Source: Alcanivorax quisquiliarum
GTDB taxonomy: Bacteria > Pseudomonadota > Gammaproteobacteria > Pseudomonadales > Alcanivoracaceae
Direction: 5' to 3'
DNA: 64,000 nt
Assembly: GCF_023051175.1 (NCBI RefSeq)
Contig: NZ_JALKII010000009.1
Location: 57,668 to 121,667 of the forward strand
The notes below the pieces were generated by a model. The model was given only the letters and a program-made list of their open reading frames with translations. It searched no databases and was not told where the DNA came from. A program made the translations under genes and the position numbers. Shown here in pieces: positions 1 through 9,438 of this stretch (its first letter is position 1; each line of letters opens with the position of its first letter).

Positions 1-290
1 ACCGCAACCTGGTCTGAGGGGTCGCCATCATCACTGCCCCCCGCGCCGCCAAACACCACACCAGAGTAGCTCGGCAATGCCCCGCCACTGTAGCCGGCTT
101 GCCGCATATCTGAGCCAATAAAGCGCAATACCAGCTGCCCATCGTCCATCACCCGGGAAGCAATCTGCTGTGTCATGAATAATTGCTGATTGGTAGTAAA
201 AAGCTGGGTCGCCGCCAATATCACCAGTGCGCTCAGCAACATGGCGATCATCAGTTCGATCAAGGTCAATCCGCGCTGGTTTTGCATCAT
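1..290 (-). CDS. pilW: Type IV pilus minor pseudopilin PilW (partial, 3' end outside the window)
   Basis: The reading frame runs leftward from an ATG-ATG pair at 285-290 and is open to the window edge. The N-terminus reads MMQNQRGLTLIELMIAM followed by a hydrophobic stretch, which is the prepilin peptidase (PilD) site G|LTLIE with the conserved glutamate at +5. The family builds the priming complex at the pilus tip in the inner membrane and periplasm. Its start overlaps the pilV stop (ATGA), showing translational coupling. The order fimT-pilV-pilW beside ispH matches the Pseudomonas minor-pilin cluster, which supports PilW over a generic pseudopilin. Only about 96 codons are visible. Confidence 0.85.
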   Translation of the reverse strand, partial: MMQNQRGLTLIELMIAMLLSALVILAATQLFTTNQQLFMTQQIASRVMDDGQLVLRFIGSDMRQAGYSGGALPSYSGVVFGGAGGSDDGDPSDQVA

Positions 291-835
291 GGCCGCAGTG
301 CCTCCAGCACAACGCAGTGATAGTCCGTGGCATCAGGAATATCGGGGTATTCCGCCAGACACTCCTCTGGCGTCATGTCCATCCAGGTTACAACTACACA
401 GCTTGGTGAAGGCACCCCCCCACAATCATCGCTGGCCTGAACCATCCCGGCAGGCAAGCTATTGGCTGCTGCCCAGGCGAGCTGGGATATATCTGCCGCA
501 GCTAACTGCTGCGGATCGCAGGCCGTATTGGTGCAGCCATCCGGGTAGTCCCCACCATAACTTTCGGGCTCGCTGGGCCAATTCGCTGCATCAAAATAAT
601 CCGCCAACGCATCAGGGTCGGCGTTAAGCAGGAGCCGCTCCAGAGCGTCACGCGCGATCAAGGCAGCGTGTGTGCGGTAAGAGGCCTCTTCAGCGCTCTG
701 CAAGGCAAATAACTGCATTGCAGCGTAACCGAGCACACCCACAGCTATTACCAGCACCGCAACCAACACCTCTATCAACCCGACACCTTGTTGGTCTCGT
801 TTGGCGAGCGAATACCTCGGGCTTGAGGTCAGCAT
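287..835 (-). CDS. pilV: Type IV pilus minor pseudopilin PilV
   Basis: A 182-residue protein starting at ATG 833-835, preceded by a GGAGG motif. Residues about 16-24 read QQGVGLIEVL, a PilD cleavage site followed by a hydrophobic alpha-1 segment (VLVAVLVIAVGVLGYAAM). PilV-type proteins sit near the pilus tip with FimU, PilW, PilX and PilE. The C-terminal part contains several cysteines (in CTNTACDP, DDCGG, SPSCVVV) that may form disulfides. The start overlaps the end of fimT by 7 bp and the stop overlaps the pilW start, so the three are one translationally coupled operon. Confidence 0.85.
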   Translation of the reverse strand: MLTSSPRYSLAKRDQQGVGLIEVLVAVLVIAVGVLGYAAMQLFALQSAEEASYRTHAALIARDALERLLLNADPDALADYFDAANWPSEPESYGGDYPDGCTNTACDPQQLAAADISQLAWAAANSLPAGMVQASDDCGGVPSPSCVVVTWMDMTPEECLAEYPDIPDATDYHCVVLEALRP

Positions 836-1323
836 GCCCCCCCCTCCACATTTACCCGACCGAGCGGAGTAACCTGAATTTCTCTGCCCTGCTCTGCACG
901 GCACAATTCGAAGGAAATGGCTCCGTTATTAATGATCCCGCTGGAGCGAAACAGAACATCGCTATCCGGACCGGTAATGGTGACCGAACCAGACTTTGCT
1001 ACAGTTACATCGCTTTCGACCGCCGGAGCGCCCGCAGGCCAGTCATAAATCACTTGCCAGCCCTTGGACCAGTCGTTATCGAGCGGCGAGAGTTTCACAT
1101 CCACTCTCAACGTTACTGCCTGCGTTCGTGCGAGCGTGATGGCAGTAGCAAGGTCAGATGAAACAGAGCGAACATCTGAACTGATACGTATGGATCGAAA
1201 TGATGGCACTGCGACAGCAGCGACGACTGCCGTAATAAGAACTACAGCGATGACTTCGACCAATCCGAAGCCGGCCTCGTTCCTCCCACTGCCCCACCCA
1301 ACCGCTGTTAAACGCTTCGCCAT
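829..1323 (-). CDS. fimT: GspH/FimT-family pseudopilin (FimT or FimU)
   Basis: A 164-residue protein with a short leader ending in NEAGFGLVEVIAVVL, a prepilin peptidase site with Glu at +5, then a hydrophobic helix. The following region (IRISSDVRSVSSDLATAITLARTQAV) has the GspH/FimT alpha-1 pattern. It is first of the three minor pilin genes, in the place of FimT/FimU of Pseudomonas. I chose ATG 1321-1323 because the leader then has a normal length of about 18 residues; the frame stays open upstream but without pilin features. The ribosome binding site is weak. FimT versus FimU cannot be settled here. Confidence 0.8.
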   Translation of the reverse strand: MAKRLTAVGWGSGRNEAGFGLVEVIAVVLITAVVAAVAVPSFRSIRISSDVRSVSSDLATAITLARTQAVTLRVDVKLSPLDNDWSKGWQVIYDWPAGAPAVESDVTVAKSGSVTITGPDSDVLFRSSGIINNGAISFELCRAEQGREIQVTPLGRVNVEGGAC

Positions 1324-1453
1324 GGTTGACGCCCACTTCTGGTGACCCAGAGGCCATCCTAACGGGCGGCAAAGCGGGCGCAATCTGACAGAAGACGGGC
1401 GGCAGAACGGCAGGGGCGGACGGTAAGAAACGAATTGCGAACAGCCTTTGGTG

Positions 1454-2386
1454 TCAACGCAACCCTTTCGGCATCGAAAACCGGATATTCTCCTCACGCC
1501 CCGCAAGCTCCACCGGCACCTGGCCACCGAGCGCCTGCAAGTGGCTGACCACTTGCTTCACCAACTCTTCAGGCGCGCTGGCGCCAGCGGTGACACCTAC
1601 GGCGCGTTTGCCATCAAGCCAGGCGGCCTCGATCTGGCCGGGCTCATCGATCAGGTAGGCGGGGGTACCGCAGCGCTCGGCCAGTTCGCGCAGGCGGTTG
1701 GAGTTGGAGCTGTTGGGGCTGCCGACGACCAGCACCAGGTCGCATTCCAGCGCCAGCTGGCGCACGGCATCCTGGCGGTTGGTGGTGGCGTAGCAGATAT
1801 CTTCCCGGCGCGGGCCGTGGATGGTGGGGAAGCGCGCGCGCAGGGCGTCGATCACGCGAGCGGTGTCGTCCACGGAGAGCGTGGTCTGGGTCACGAAAGA
1901 CAGTTTGTCAGGGTTGCGCACTTGCAGGTTGGCAACATCCTGCTCGTCCTCCACCAGGTAAATGTCGCCGCCGTGGCTGCGGTCGTACTGGCCCATGGTG
2001 CCTTCCACTTCCGGGTGGCCGGCATGGCCGATCAGCACGCTTTCACGCCCTTCGCGGCTGTAGCGGATCACTTCCATATGCACCTTGGTGACCAGCGGGC
2101 AGGTGGCATCGAACACTTTCAGTTCACGCCGGCCGGCTTCGTTCTGCACGGCGCGGGAAACGCCGTGGGCGGAGAAGATCACGATGGCGTCATCGGGCAC
2201 TTCGTCCAGTTCTTCGACAAATACCGCGCCGCGTGCGCGCAGGTCTTCCACCACAAAGCGGTTGTGCACCACTTCGTGCCGCACATAGACCGGCGGCCCG
2301 AATGTTTCCAGGGCACGGTTGACGATCTCGATGGCGCGATCCACCCCGGCGCAGAAGCCGCGCGGGTTGGCCAGACGGATTTCCAT
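1454..2386 (-). CDS. ispH: 4-hydroxy-3-methylbut-2-enyl diphosphate reductase (IspH/LytB)
   Basis: Last enzyme of the MEP isoprenoid pathway: a cytosolic [4Fe-4S] protein converting HMBPP to IPP and DMAPP. The 310-residue protein has the three cluster cysteines at C12 ([10 protein letters not shown]), C96 ([12 protein letters not shown]) and C198 ([11 protein letters not shown]), and the substrate motif [11 protein letters not shown]. Length matches the family (about 310-316). The start [11 protein letters not shown] is the standard N-terminus. It follows fkpB after a 130-bp gap holding a GC-rich hairpin and precedes the pilin operon. IspH supplies precursors used by ispB elsewhere in the window. 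Confidence 0.97.
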   Translation of the reverse strand: MEIRLANPRGFCAGVDRAIEIVNRALETFGPPVYVRHEVVHNRFVVEDLRARGAVFVEELDEVPDDAIVIFSAHGVSRAVQNEAGRRELKVFDATCPLVTKVHMEVIRYSREGRESVLIGHAGHPEVEGTMGQYDRSHGGDIYLVEDEQDVANLQVRNPDKLSFVTQTTLSVDDTARVIDALRARFPTIHGPRREDICYATTNRQDAVRQLALECDLVLVVGSPNSSNSNRLRELAERCGTPAYLIDEPGQIEAAWLDGKRAVGVTAGASAPEELVKQVVSHLQALGGQVPVELAGREENIRFSMPKGLR

Positions 2387-2469
2387 ACAGCTCACCAGAG
2401 GTTGCGATAGCGAAAGGCCGCGAACGGCTATTGTACGCTGCCGGGCGCACGCGGGCGACTCACCAGCGA

Positions 2470-2510
2470 GCCGGGCGCGGCGAAGGCGAGTGAGCGCCTG
2501 CGCGCCCGGC
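2470..2510. repeat. GC-rich 10-bp perfect inverted repeat between fkpB and ispH
   Basis: Arms gccgggcgcg (2470-2479) and cgcgcccggc (2501-2510) are exact reverse complements, and an inner aggcg/cgcct pair (2484-2488, 2495-2499) extends the stem. There is no T-tract on either side, so it is not a typical intrinsic terminator. It could be a transcript-stabilising or REP-like element in the fkpB-ispH transcript. Confidence 0.55.
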
Positions 2511-2516
2511 GGGCAG

Positions 2517-2990
2517 TCAGTGACGCAGTGTGACGGGCTGCTCCGGCGCATCCAGGGCCACGTTGATGATTTCGACCTCGAAGGTGAGATCGCGGCCCGC
2601 CAGCGGGTGGTTGAAATCCACCGTGACCCAGTCGCCCTCCACGGCGGTGATGACACCGGGCAATTCTGCCTGGCTGGCATCGGCAAACTGCATCACCACG
2701 CCGGGGCTCAAATCAGTGTCATCATCGAACTGATCGGCGCGAAAGTGCTGCACATTTTCATCGTTGCGCGGCCCGAAGCCCTGGCTGGCCTCGATCACCA
2801 CACTGCGGCGGTCGCCGGCTTTCAGGCCGAGGATGGCCCGCTCGAAGCCGGGCAGCAGCGATTCGTCGCCCCAGGAAAAGCTGGCCGGTTCGCCGGCAAA
2901 GGTGCTGTCGATCTCGGTGCCGTCCATCAGCCGCACGGCAAAATGCAGGGTGATGCGGCGCTGCGGCCCGGCGCGCAGGGGCTCAGTCAT
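2517..2990 (-). CDS. fkpB: FKBP-type peptidyl-prolyl isomerase, SlpA/FkpB type
   Basis: A 157-residue cytosolic prolyl isomerase and chaperone. The FKBP core is seen in residues about 12-80 ([18 protein letters not shown], then [22 protein letters not shown]), with the insert-in-flap domain in the second half ([34 protein letters not shown]), diagnostic of the SlyD/SlpA subgroup. It lacks the His-rich metal-binding tail of SlyD. Its start overlaps the lspA stop by 8 bp, and lspA-fkpB-ispH is a conserved proteobacterial order. Confidence 0.93.
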   Translation of the reverse strand: MTEPLRAGPQRRITLHFAVRLMDGTEIDSTFAGEPASFSWGDESLLPGFERAILGLKAGDRRSVVIEASQGFGPRNDENVQHFRADQFDDDTDLSPGVVMQFADASQAELPGVITAVEGDWVTVDFNHPLAGRDLTFEVEIINVALDAPEQPVTLRH

Positions 2991-3492
2991 GGCGATGGCC
3001 TCCGAACAGCATGTCGATGATGATCAGCGCGGCGCCGACGGTGATGGCGCTGTCGGCAACATTGAACGCCGGAAAGTGCCAGCCGGCCCAGTGGAAATCC
3101 AGAAAATCCACCACATGGCCCAGCACAATGCGGTCCCATAAATTGCCCAGCGCACCGCCCAGTATCAGCGATAGTGCCGTGGCCACGACAGGCCCGTCGC
3201 GGCCGCGTAGCAGCCAGACGAGAATCACCACGCTGGCGACCACGGCGACGATGGAGAAAAACCAGCGTTGCCAACCGCCGGCACCGGCCAGAAAACTGAA
3301 CGCCGCGCCTTCGTTATAGGCCAGGGTAATATTGAAAAACGGCAGCAGCTCGATTTGCTCATAAAGCCGCAACGAGCCAGCCACCAGCCCTTTTGTCCAT
3401 TGATCCAGCAGCAACACGGCCAGTGCAATCCACAGCCAGTGCAGGCGCCGCCAGTCCAGGCTCTGGCTTGCTGCTTTCAGGGCATCAGGCAT
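2983..3492 (-). CDS. lspA: Lipoprotein signal peptidase II
   Basis: Inner-membrane aspartic protease that removes the signal peptide of prolipoproteins after diacylglyceryl modification. The 169-residue protein has four hydrophobic segments and the two catalytic-Asp motifs, [15 protein letters not shown] and [12 protein letters not shown]. The start MPDALKAAS is chosen because a GAGGTG site lies just upstream; another ATG five codons earlier is possible. The gene overlaps the ileS stop by 8 bp and the fkpB start by 8 bp, so it is translationally coupled. It would process the lipoproteins encoded at 15368, 37536 and 48806. Confidence 0.96.
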   Translation of the reverse strand: MPDALKAASQSLDWRRLHWLWIALAVLLLDQWTKGLVAGSLRLYEQIELLPFFNITLAYNEGAAFSFLAGAGGWQRWFFSIVAVVASVVILVWLLRGRDGPVVATALSLILGGALGNLWDRIVLGHVVDFLDFHWAGWHFPAFNVADSAITVGAALIIIDMLFGGHRHD

Positions 3493-6313
3493 AGTGGCGC
3501 ACCTCACCCGCTCCGTCGATGTTGTCTACGCAACGGCCGCACAGCTCCGGGTGGGCGGCGTGCTGGCCGATATCTTCACGGTGGTGCCAGCAGCGCACGC
3601 ATTTGCTGTGTGGCGAGGCGGTGATCTGCACGCCCAGCCCCGGCACGGCGGAAGGCGCCAGCTCGGCCGGCATGGCGGAGAGCGGCGCCAGGGTGGCGGT
3701 CGATGTGATGGTCACGAAACGCAATTCATCGCCCAGTGCTTCCAGCAGTTTCTGCTTGGCTTCATCCACATACAGCACCGCATCAGCGGCCAGGTTGGCG
3801 CGCACGACCTTGTCGTTGCGGGCATCTTCGATGGCCTTGTTGACGGCCTGTTTGATTTGCTGCACTTGCTGCCAGAAGTGCGCGTTCATGGCGCTCTCTT
3901 GCGGCAGGCGAAACAGCCCGGTGTACCACTCGGCGACGAACACAGAAACGTCACGCTCGCCGGGCAGGTGCTGCCAGATTTCCTCAGCGGTGAAACTGAG
4001 AATCGGCGCCATCCAGCGCACCAGTGCTTCGCTGATGTGGTAGAGCGCTGTCTGGCAGGAGCGGCGGGCGCGCGACTCGGCCTGCGTGGTGTACTGCCTG
4101 TCCTTGATGATATCCAGATAGAAGCCACCCAGATCGACCAGACAGAAATGGTGGATGCGCTGATACACCTGATGAAACTGGAATTCATCAAACAGCGTGC
4201 GGATTTCTTCCTGCAATTCGGCGGCACGATCCACCACCCAGCGATCCAGCGCCAGCATGTCGTCCGGTTGCAGGGCATTTTCGGTGGGATCAAAGCCGTT
4301 CAGGTTGGCGAGCAGAAAGCGCGCTGTGTTACGGATGCGGCGATAAGCATCGCCCATCTGCTTGAGAATATTGTGCGACACACTCATCTCGCCACGATAA
4401 TCCGTGGCGGCTACCCACAGGCGCAGGATATCCGCGCCCAGCGTGGAGGTGACTTCCTGCGGCGCTATCACGTTGCCCAGGGATTTCGACATTTTGCGGC
4501 CGGCTTCGTCTACCGTGAAGCCGTGAGTGAGCACAGTCTTGTAAGGCGGTGCATTGCGGATCGCCAGGCTGGTCAGTAAAGAGGACTGGAACCAGCCGCG
4601 ATGCTGGTCGGAGCCTTCCAGATATACATCAGCCGGCACCTGCAACTCGGGCCGTTGCTCCAATACACAAAAATGCGTGACGCCGGAATCGAACCACACA
4701 TCCAGCGTGTCGGTGACTTTCTGGTAGCGGCCCGCATCGGCCGCCAGGCCCTGCTCAGCCAGGAAAGCATCGCAATCGAGCGAGAACCAGGCTTCCACAC
4801 CTTCCTGCTCGACCCGTTTTGCCACTGCCTCGATCAACCGTGGCGTTTCCGGGTGCGGCTCGCTGGTTTCACGGTCAACGAACAGCGCAATCGGCACGCC
4901 CCAGGTGCGCTGCCGCGAGATACACCAGTCCGGCCGATCCTTGAGCATACCTTCGATGCGCGCCTTGCCCCATTCGGGCACCCAGCGCACGTCGTCCACT
5001 GCTTTGTTGGCCAGGCCCTGCAAGCCGGCCCTGTTCATGCTGACAAACCATTGCGGCGTGGCGCGAAAGATCAGCGCTGTCTTGTGCCGCCAGCAATGCG
5101 GGTAGCTATGGGTAATTTTTGCCAGCGCGATCAGGTTGCCGTTTGCTTTCAACGCCTCGATGACCGGCTCGTTGGCTTTGTTGACATGCTGGCCACCGAC
5201 GACGGGCGTGCTGTCGACAAACAGCCCGGAATCCAGCAATGGGCTATCGGTTTCCAGGCCGTAGCGCTGGCCCACGACAAAGTCATCCTGCCCGTGGCCG
5301 GGAGCGGTGTGCACTGCGCCGGTGCCGGCATCCGTGGTCACGTGCTCGCCAAGAATCACCGGCACTTGTGCGGGCAAGAACGGGTGCGCCAGCCGCATGT
5401 TCTCCAGTACCGCACCGGCAAACGGTTTGGAATGCACCACATCCGCCAGCCCGGCGCGCTCGGCGACGGCCTCCGCCAGTGCCTCGGCCACGATCAACGC
5501 ACGCGGCCCGTTCTCGCTGGTGCCGCTGATGACGACATAATCCAGCTCCGGGTGCACCGCCACCGCCTTGTTGGCCGGCAGTGTCCACGGCGTGGTCGTC
5601 CAGATTGCTACCGCTGGCGCCGCGGCCTGTACGCCGGTGCGCTCGGCAAAATCGGCCGCATCCACCACCTGAAATGCTACGTCGATGGAATACGATTGCT
5701 TGTCCTGGTATTCCACTTCCGCCTCGGCCAGTGCGGAGCCGCAATCCAGGCACCAGTGCACCGGCTTGAAGCCTTTTTGCAAATGCCCGTTATCAACGAT
5801 CTTGCCCAGCGCACGAATGATATTCGCCTCGAAGGCGTAATCCATCGTCAGGTAGGGGTTGTCCCAGTCACCAAAGATGCCAAGGCGGATGAATTCCTCA
5901 CGCTGGCCATCGACCTGGCTGGCTGCGTAGCGGCGGCACTCTTCGCGGAAGGTGCGGGCGTCGACCTTTTGCCCCGCTTTGCCCACTTTCTGCTCCACCT
6001 TGTGCTCGATCGGCAGGCCGTGGCAGTCCCAGCCCGGCACATAAGGTGAATCAAAGCCGTTCAGCGTCTGCGATTTGACGATCATGTCCTTGATGATCTT
6101 GTTCAGCGCGTGGCCGATATGAATGCTGCCGTTGGCATAAGGAGGGCCGTCGTGCAGCACGAATTTCGGCCGGCCGGCAAAGCGTTCGCGGATGGCCTGA
6201 TACAGATTGCTTTGTTGCCAGGCGGCCACTTGCTGCGGTTCACGCTGGGCCAGCCCGGCCTTCATCGGAAACGGCGTATCGGGCAGGTTCAGTGTGGCCT
6301 TGTAATCAGTCAT
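3485..6313 (-). CDS. ileS: Isoleucyl-tRNA synthetase
   Basis: Class Ia aminoacyl-tRNA synthetase of 942 residues, the usual length for bacteria. The HIGH signature is at residues 65-68 ([11 protein letters not shown]) and KMSKS at 607-611 ([11 protein letters not shown]). The CP1 editing domain lies between them ([28 protein letters not shown]), hydrolysing Val-tRNA(Ile). The C-terminus carries the zinc site CVRCW and CGRC of the bacterial form. It sits between ribF and lspA, the classical ribF-ileS-lspA operon. Confidence 0.98.
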   Translation of the reverse strand: MTDYKATLNLPDTPFPMKAGLAQREPQQVAAWQQSNLYQAIRERFAGRPKFVLHDGPPYANGSIHIGHALNKIIKDMIVKSQTLNGFDSPYVPGWDCHGLPIEHKVEQKVGKAGQKVDARTFREECRRYAASQVDGQREEFIRLGIFGDWDNPYLTMDYAFEANIIRALGKIVDNGHLQKGFKPVHWCLDCGSALAEAEVEYQDKQSYSIDVAFQVVDAADFAERTGVQAAAPAVAIWTTTPWTLPANKAVAVHPELDYVVISGTSENGPRALIVAEALAEAVAERAGLADVVHSKPFAGAVLENMRLAHPFLPAQVPVILGEHVTTDAGTGAVHTAPGHGQDDFVVGQRYGLETDSPLLDSGLFVDSTPVVGGQHVNKANEPVIEALKANGNLIALAKITHSYPHCWRHKTALIFRATPQWFVSMNRAGLQGLANKAVDDVRWVPEWGKARIEGMLKDRPDWCISRQRTWGVPIALFVDRETSEPHPETPRLIEAVAKRVEQEGVEAWFSLDCDAFLAEQGLAADAGRYQKVTDTLDVWFDSGVTHFCVLEQRPELQVPADVYLEGSDQHRGWFQSSLLTSLAIRNAPPYKTVLTHGFTVDEAGRKMSKSLGNVIAPQEVTSTLGADILRLWVAATDYRGEMSVSHNILKQMGDAYRRIRNTARFLLANLNGFDPTENALQPDDMLALDRWVVDRAAELQEEIRTLFDEFQFHQVYQRIHHFCLVDLGGFYLDIIKDRQYTTQAESRARRSCQTALYHISEALVRWMAPILSFTAEEIWQHLPGERDVSVFVAEWYTGLFRLPQESAMNAHFWQQVQQIKQAVNKAIEDARNDKVVRANLAADAVLYVDEAKQKLLEALGDELRFVTITSTATLAPLSAMPAELAPSAVPGLGVQITASPHSKCVRCWHHREDIGQHAAHPELCGRCVDNIDGAGEVRHYA

Positions 6314-6328
6314 GTCATCTCTCGGACG

Positions 6329-7282
6329 TTATTCGTCAACGTGGTCTGTTTCTGCTCGGGCAGCGAACCATTGCCGCGCCTGAGCGATGTCGCCGTGGAT
6401 CGCTGTGCGCAGCGCCTCCAGGCCATCGAACTTCTGCTCCGGCCGAAGAAAATGCCGCAGCGATACTTCTATGTGGCGGCCATAAAGGTCGCCGGCAAAA
6501 TCCAGCAGATGCACTTCCAGGCGCCAGTTTCGGCCCGCTACCGTCGGCCGGCAGCCCATATTGGCCACCGCCGGATGGTTCACCAGCCCGGCACCATTCA
6601 CCGTCACCGCGAACACGCCACCCAATGGCACATGCAATTGCCGCAAGGGCAGATTGGCGGTGGGCACATCAATGGTGCGCCCCAGCTTGTCGCCGTGATG
6701 CACACGGCCGCTGATGCGATAGGGCCGGCCCAGGAGCGCCTCCGCTTGTGTCAGATTGCCTGCGGCAAGCGCGGCCCGCACACGGGTGCTGGACACACGC
6801 TCACCTTGATACTCGCATGTGGGCGAATCCTCTACCCCGAAGCCATACTCGGCACCCGCCTGTTGCAGGTAATCGAAATCGCCCTCGCGGCCGCTGCCGA
6901 AGCGGAAGTCGTCGCCGATCACAAGGTGCTGCACGTTAAGGCCATCCACCAGCAGGTCGCGCACGAAATCCGCCGCCAGCTGGCTGCTCAAGCGCGCATC
7001 AAAGCGCGCACAGAACACCTGATCCACACCCATCGCCGCCAGGGTGCACAGCTTGTCGCGCAGCGACATCAGCCGTGCAGGTGCCTGCGCCGGGTAAAAG
7101 AACTCGGCCGGCTGGGGCTCGAACAGCATCACCGTGCTGGTCAGCCCTCGCGCCTGCGCCTCCTGCTGCACCCGGCGCAGAATCATCTGGTGCCCAAGAT
7201 GCACGCCATCGAAGTTGCCGATGGTGGCAACACAGCCCCGTTGCTGCCTGCGCAGATTGTGGATACCGCGTATCAGCTCCAT
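6329..7282 (-). CDS. ribF: Bifunctional riboflavin kinase / FAD synthetase
   Basis: Makes FMN from riboflavin and then FAD, in the cytosol. The N-terminal nucleotidyltransferase domain shows ATIGNFDGVHLGHQ (residues about 19-32) and a later FRFGSGREGD; the C-terminal flavokinase domain shows GRTIDVPTANLPL and NMGCRPTV. Length 317 agrees with the E. coli enzyme (313). The start MELIRGIHNL is typical. It lies 15 bp upstream of ileS, and 51 bp separate it from the murJ stop. FAD made here would serve flavoenzymes such as the GMC protein at 32549, but that link is general. Confidence 0.97.
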   Translation of the reverse strand: MELIRGIHNLRRQQRGCVATIGNFDGVHLGHQMILRRVQQEAQARGLTSTVMLFEPQPAEFFYPAQAPARLMSLRDKLCTLAAMGVDQVFCARFDARLSSQLAADFVRDLLVDGLNVQHLVIGDDFRFGSGREGDFDYLQQAGAEYGFGVEDSPTCEYQGERVSSTRVRAALAAGNLTQAEALLGRPYRISGRVHHGDKLGRTIDVPTANLPLRQLHVPLGGVFAVTVNGAGLVNHPAVANMGCRPTVAGRNWRLEVHLLDFAGDLYGRHIEVSLRHFLRPEQKFDGLEALRTAIHGDIAQARQWFAARAETDHVDE

Positions 7283-7333
7283 TGCAGACCTTCTGGCAGA
7301 CCTTCCGGATGAGTGAGCGCGGGATTATAGGGG

Positions 7334-8905
7334 TCAACGCCGCAAGTGACGAGGTCTCAACCCCAGTGCCAGCAGCGCCAGGGCATAGACCATGACGCCG
7401 CAGAATACCACGGCCAGCAACCAGAGGGCGCGCTGGCCGGCCAACCCAGCGAACCAGACATCCGTTTGCGCTGCCACCCACCAGATCGCCAGCGACATCA
7501 CACCGCCTGCGCCAAGCAGCCGCAACAGCAGTGCTCCCCAGCCGGGCTGGGCACGATAGATGCCAGCCTGGCGCAGGCCATGCCAGAGCAGGCCCGCATT
7601 GAGCCAGGCAGAAAGCGCCGTGGCCAACGCCAGCCCCATGTGGCGCAAATGCCATACCAGTATCAGGTTGAACACCATGTTCGCGACCAGCGCGATGATG
7701 CCGATCTTGACCGGCGTGCGGGTATCCTGACGCGCAAAGAAACCCGGCGCCAATACCTTGATGAGCATGAACGCGACCACCCCGAACGCATAGGCGCGCA
7801 GCGACAGCGACGCCTGCCCCACATCATGCAGGGAAAATTCACCGTACAGGAACAGGCTCGCCAGCAGGGGCTCGCTGATCACTGCCAGCGCCAGCGCAGC
7901 GGGCAGCCCGACGATGAGGATCAACCGCAGCCCCCAATCCAGCGTGCGCGAAAAATGCTCCGGCGCATCCGCAGCGTGGGTTTTCGACAAACTCGGCAGG
8001 ATCACCGTGCCGATGGCGATGGCAAACACACCCAGCGGCAGCTCCACCAGCCGATCGGAATAATAAAGCCAGGTAACACTGCCGGTTTCCAGCAGCGACG
8101 CCAGCACGGTATCCAGCAGCAAATTGATCTGGCTGACCGACACACCAAACAGCGCCGGCGCCATCAGCAGCATGATCTTCTTTACGCCAGGATCACGCCA
8201 GGCGACTTCAGGCCAGGGTAACAGGCCAAGGCGCGCCAGAAACGGCAACTGGAAGATCAGCTGAAGGATGCCCGCCGCCAGCACCCCCCAGGCCAGCGCC
8301 ACCGCCATGCGCTGCTCGGCAAACAGCGGCGCCAGGCATAACGCCGCGGCAATCAGGCACAGATTCAGCAGCACCGGGGTAAACGCGGGCACGGCGAAAC
8401 GGCCCCAGGTATTGAGGATGCTGCCGGCGAACGCCGTCAGCGAGATGAAAAAGATGTAGGGGAAAGTCAGCCGCAGCATTTCCACCGCCAGCTCGCGCTG
8501 TGCGCTCTCACCACCAAAGCCCGGTGCAAACACCGTGATCAGCAGCGGCGCGCCTACCACGCCAAGCACGGTGACCAGCACCAGCGCACTGCCAAGCGTG
8601 CCGGCCACCCGGTTGACCAGCGCCTGGGTGGCGGCCATCGAGCCACGCGTCTTGTACTCACTGAGCACCGGCACAAACGCCTGGTTGAACGCCCCCTCGG
8701 CAAACAGCCGGCGCAGGAAATTCGGTATGCGGAACGCGACAAAGAACGCATCGGTGCCGGCCGAAACACCCAGCAGGCGTGCCAGCACCACATCGCGCAC
8801 CAGCCCCAGCACACGCGAGAGCAGCGTCATGCTGCTGACCACCAGCGTCGAGGCCAGCAGGCTGCTGCGCGGGCGGTGGGTTCCAGATTGTGCCGGCTCG
8901 CTCAT
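7334..8905 (-). CDS. murJ: Lipid II flippase MurJ (MviN)
   Basis: Inner-membrane flippase of the MOP superfamily that moves lipid II to the periplasmic side for peptidoglycan synthesis. The 523-residue protein has about 14 hydrophobic segments and the conserved N-terminal pattern SRVLGLVRDVVLARLLG...DAFFVAFRIPN with RRLFAEGAFNQAFVPV. The ATG at 8903-8905 is used because GGGAGG lies seven bases upstream; an upstream extension of the frame lacks family features. Gene order murJ-ribF-ileS-lspA is conserved, with rpsT divergent. Confidence 0.95.
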   Translation of the reverse strand: MSEPAQSGTHRPRSSLLASTLVVSSMTLLSRVLGLVRDVVLARLLGVSAGTDAFFVAFRIPNFLRRLFAEGAFNQAFVPVLSEYKTRGSMAATQALVNRVAGTLGSALVLVTVLGVVGAPLLITVFAPGFGGESAQRELAVEMLRLTFPYIFFISLTAFAGSILNTWGRFAVPAFTPVLLNLCLIAAALCLAPLFAEQRMAVALAWGVLAAGILQLIFQLPFLARLGLLPWPEVAWRDPGVKKIMLLMAPALFGVSVSQINLLLDTVLASLLETGSVTWLYYSDRLVELPLGVFAIAIGTVILPSLSKTHAADAPEHFSRTLDWGLRLILIVGLPAALALAVISEPLLASLFLYGEFSLHDVGQASLSLRAYAFGVVAFMLIKVLAPGFFARQDTRTPVKIGIIALVANMVFNLILVWHLRHMGLALATALSAWLNAGLLWHGLRQAGIYRAQPGWGALLLRLLGAGGVMSLAIWWVAAQTDVWFAGLAGQRALWLLAVVFCGVMVYALALLALGLRPRHLRR

Positions 8906-8973
8906 GGTGCCTCCCTCAGACCGCGCAAGCGTAGCGATTCGCTGGCTGTAGCGCCACAACATGCGCCTTGCCA

Positions 8974-9002
8974 TTGACATCGGCCCGGCTCATGGGCATA
9001 GT
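8974..9002 (+). promoter_or_regulatory. Sigma-70-type promoter for rpsT
   Basis: A perfect -35 box TTGACA (8974-8979) and CATAGT (8997-9002) are separated by 17 bp. It faces rpsT and would give a leader of about 105 nt. It sits in the murJ-rpsT divergent spacer. Prediction from sequence only. Confidence 0.65.
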
Positions 9003-9050
9003 TGCGCGTCTTCCCGGAGGGTGTGGCACTTTACAACGCTGCGCCAGCCA

Positions 9051-9079
9051 CTGAAAACGGTGCACAGCACGGTTTTCAG
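9051..9079 (+). promoter_or_regulatory. Leader hairpin in the rpsT 5' UTR (possible S20 autoregulatory site)
   Basis: ctgaaaac (9051-9058) pairs with gttttcag (9072-9079); after a G-G mismatch, gtgc pairs with gcac around an ACA loop, giving a 12-bp stem. It ends 35 nt before the TTG start codon. In E. coli S20 represses its own translation; a leader role here is inference. Confidence 0.5.
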
Positions 9080-9114
9080 GTGATGATCACCCAATTTTCG
9101 ACAGGAGCAGGACC

Positions 9115-9387
9115 TTGGCTAACTCACCGCAAGCGCGAAAGCGTGCTCGCCAGGCGGAGAAGCGTCGTCAGCACAACGCAGCAATGCGCTCTATGGTGCG
9201 GACCTACCTCAAGAAGGTAAACGCTGCCATTGCGTCCGGTGACCAGCAGTCCGCTCAGGCAGCGTACCAGACGGCTGTATCGGTCCTGGACAAGGCAACC
9301 CGTAAAGGCAAGTTTCACCCGAACAAAGCAGCTCGCCACAAGAGCCGCCTGAACGAGAAGATCAAGGCACTGGGTGCAGCCGCTTGA
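9115..9387 (+). CDS. rpsT: 30S ribosomal protein S20
   Basis: A basic 90-residue protein beginning MANSPQARKRARQAEKRR, the standard S20 N-terminus, and containing HNAAMRSMVRTYLKKV and the C-terminal FHPNKAARHKSRLNEKI. It binds 16S rRNA early in 30S assembly. The start codon is TTG at 9115-9117 behind an AGGAG motif, as in E. coli where the UUG start takes part in autoregulation. It is monocistronic, with its own promoter, leader hairpin and terminator, and is divergent from murJ as in many gammaproteobacteria. Confidence 0.97.
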   Translation: MANSPQARKRARQAEKRRQHNAAMRSMVRTYLKKVNAAIASGDQQSAQAAYQTAVSVLDKATRKGKFHPNKAARHKSRLNEKIKALGAAA

Positions 9388-9410
9388 GGCGACATCCAAC
9401 CTGATCAGGA

Positions 9411-9438
9411 AAAACCGGCTGCCATGGCCGGTTTTTTT
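9411..9438 (+). terminator. Intrinsic terminator of rpsT
   Basis: AAAACCGGC (9411-9419), loop TGCCATG, then GCCGG followed by seven T residues (9432-9438). It lies 24 bp after the rpsT stop. Confidence 0.9.

Noticed and set aside
4601-6049. Long plus-strand open frame (482 codons) opposite ileS
   Set aside because: It lies antisense to a certain ileS gene, has no ribosome site and no family motif; GC-rich codon bias explains it.
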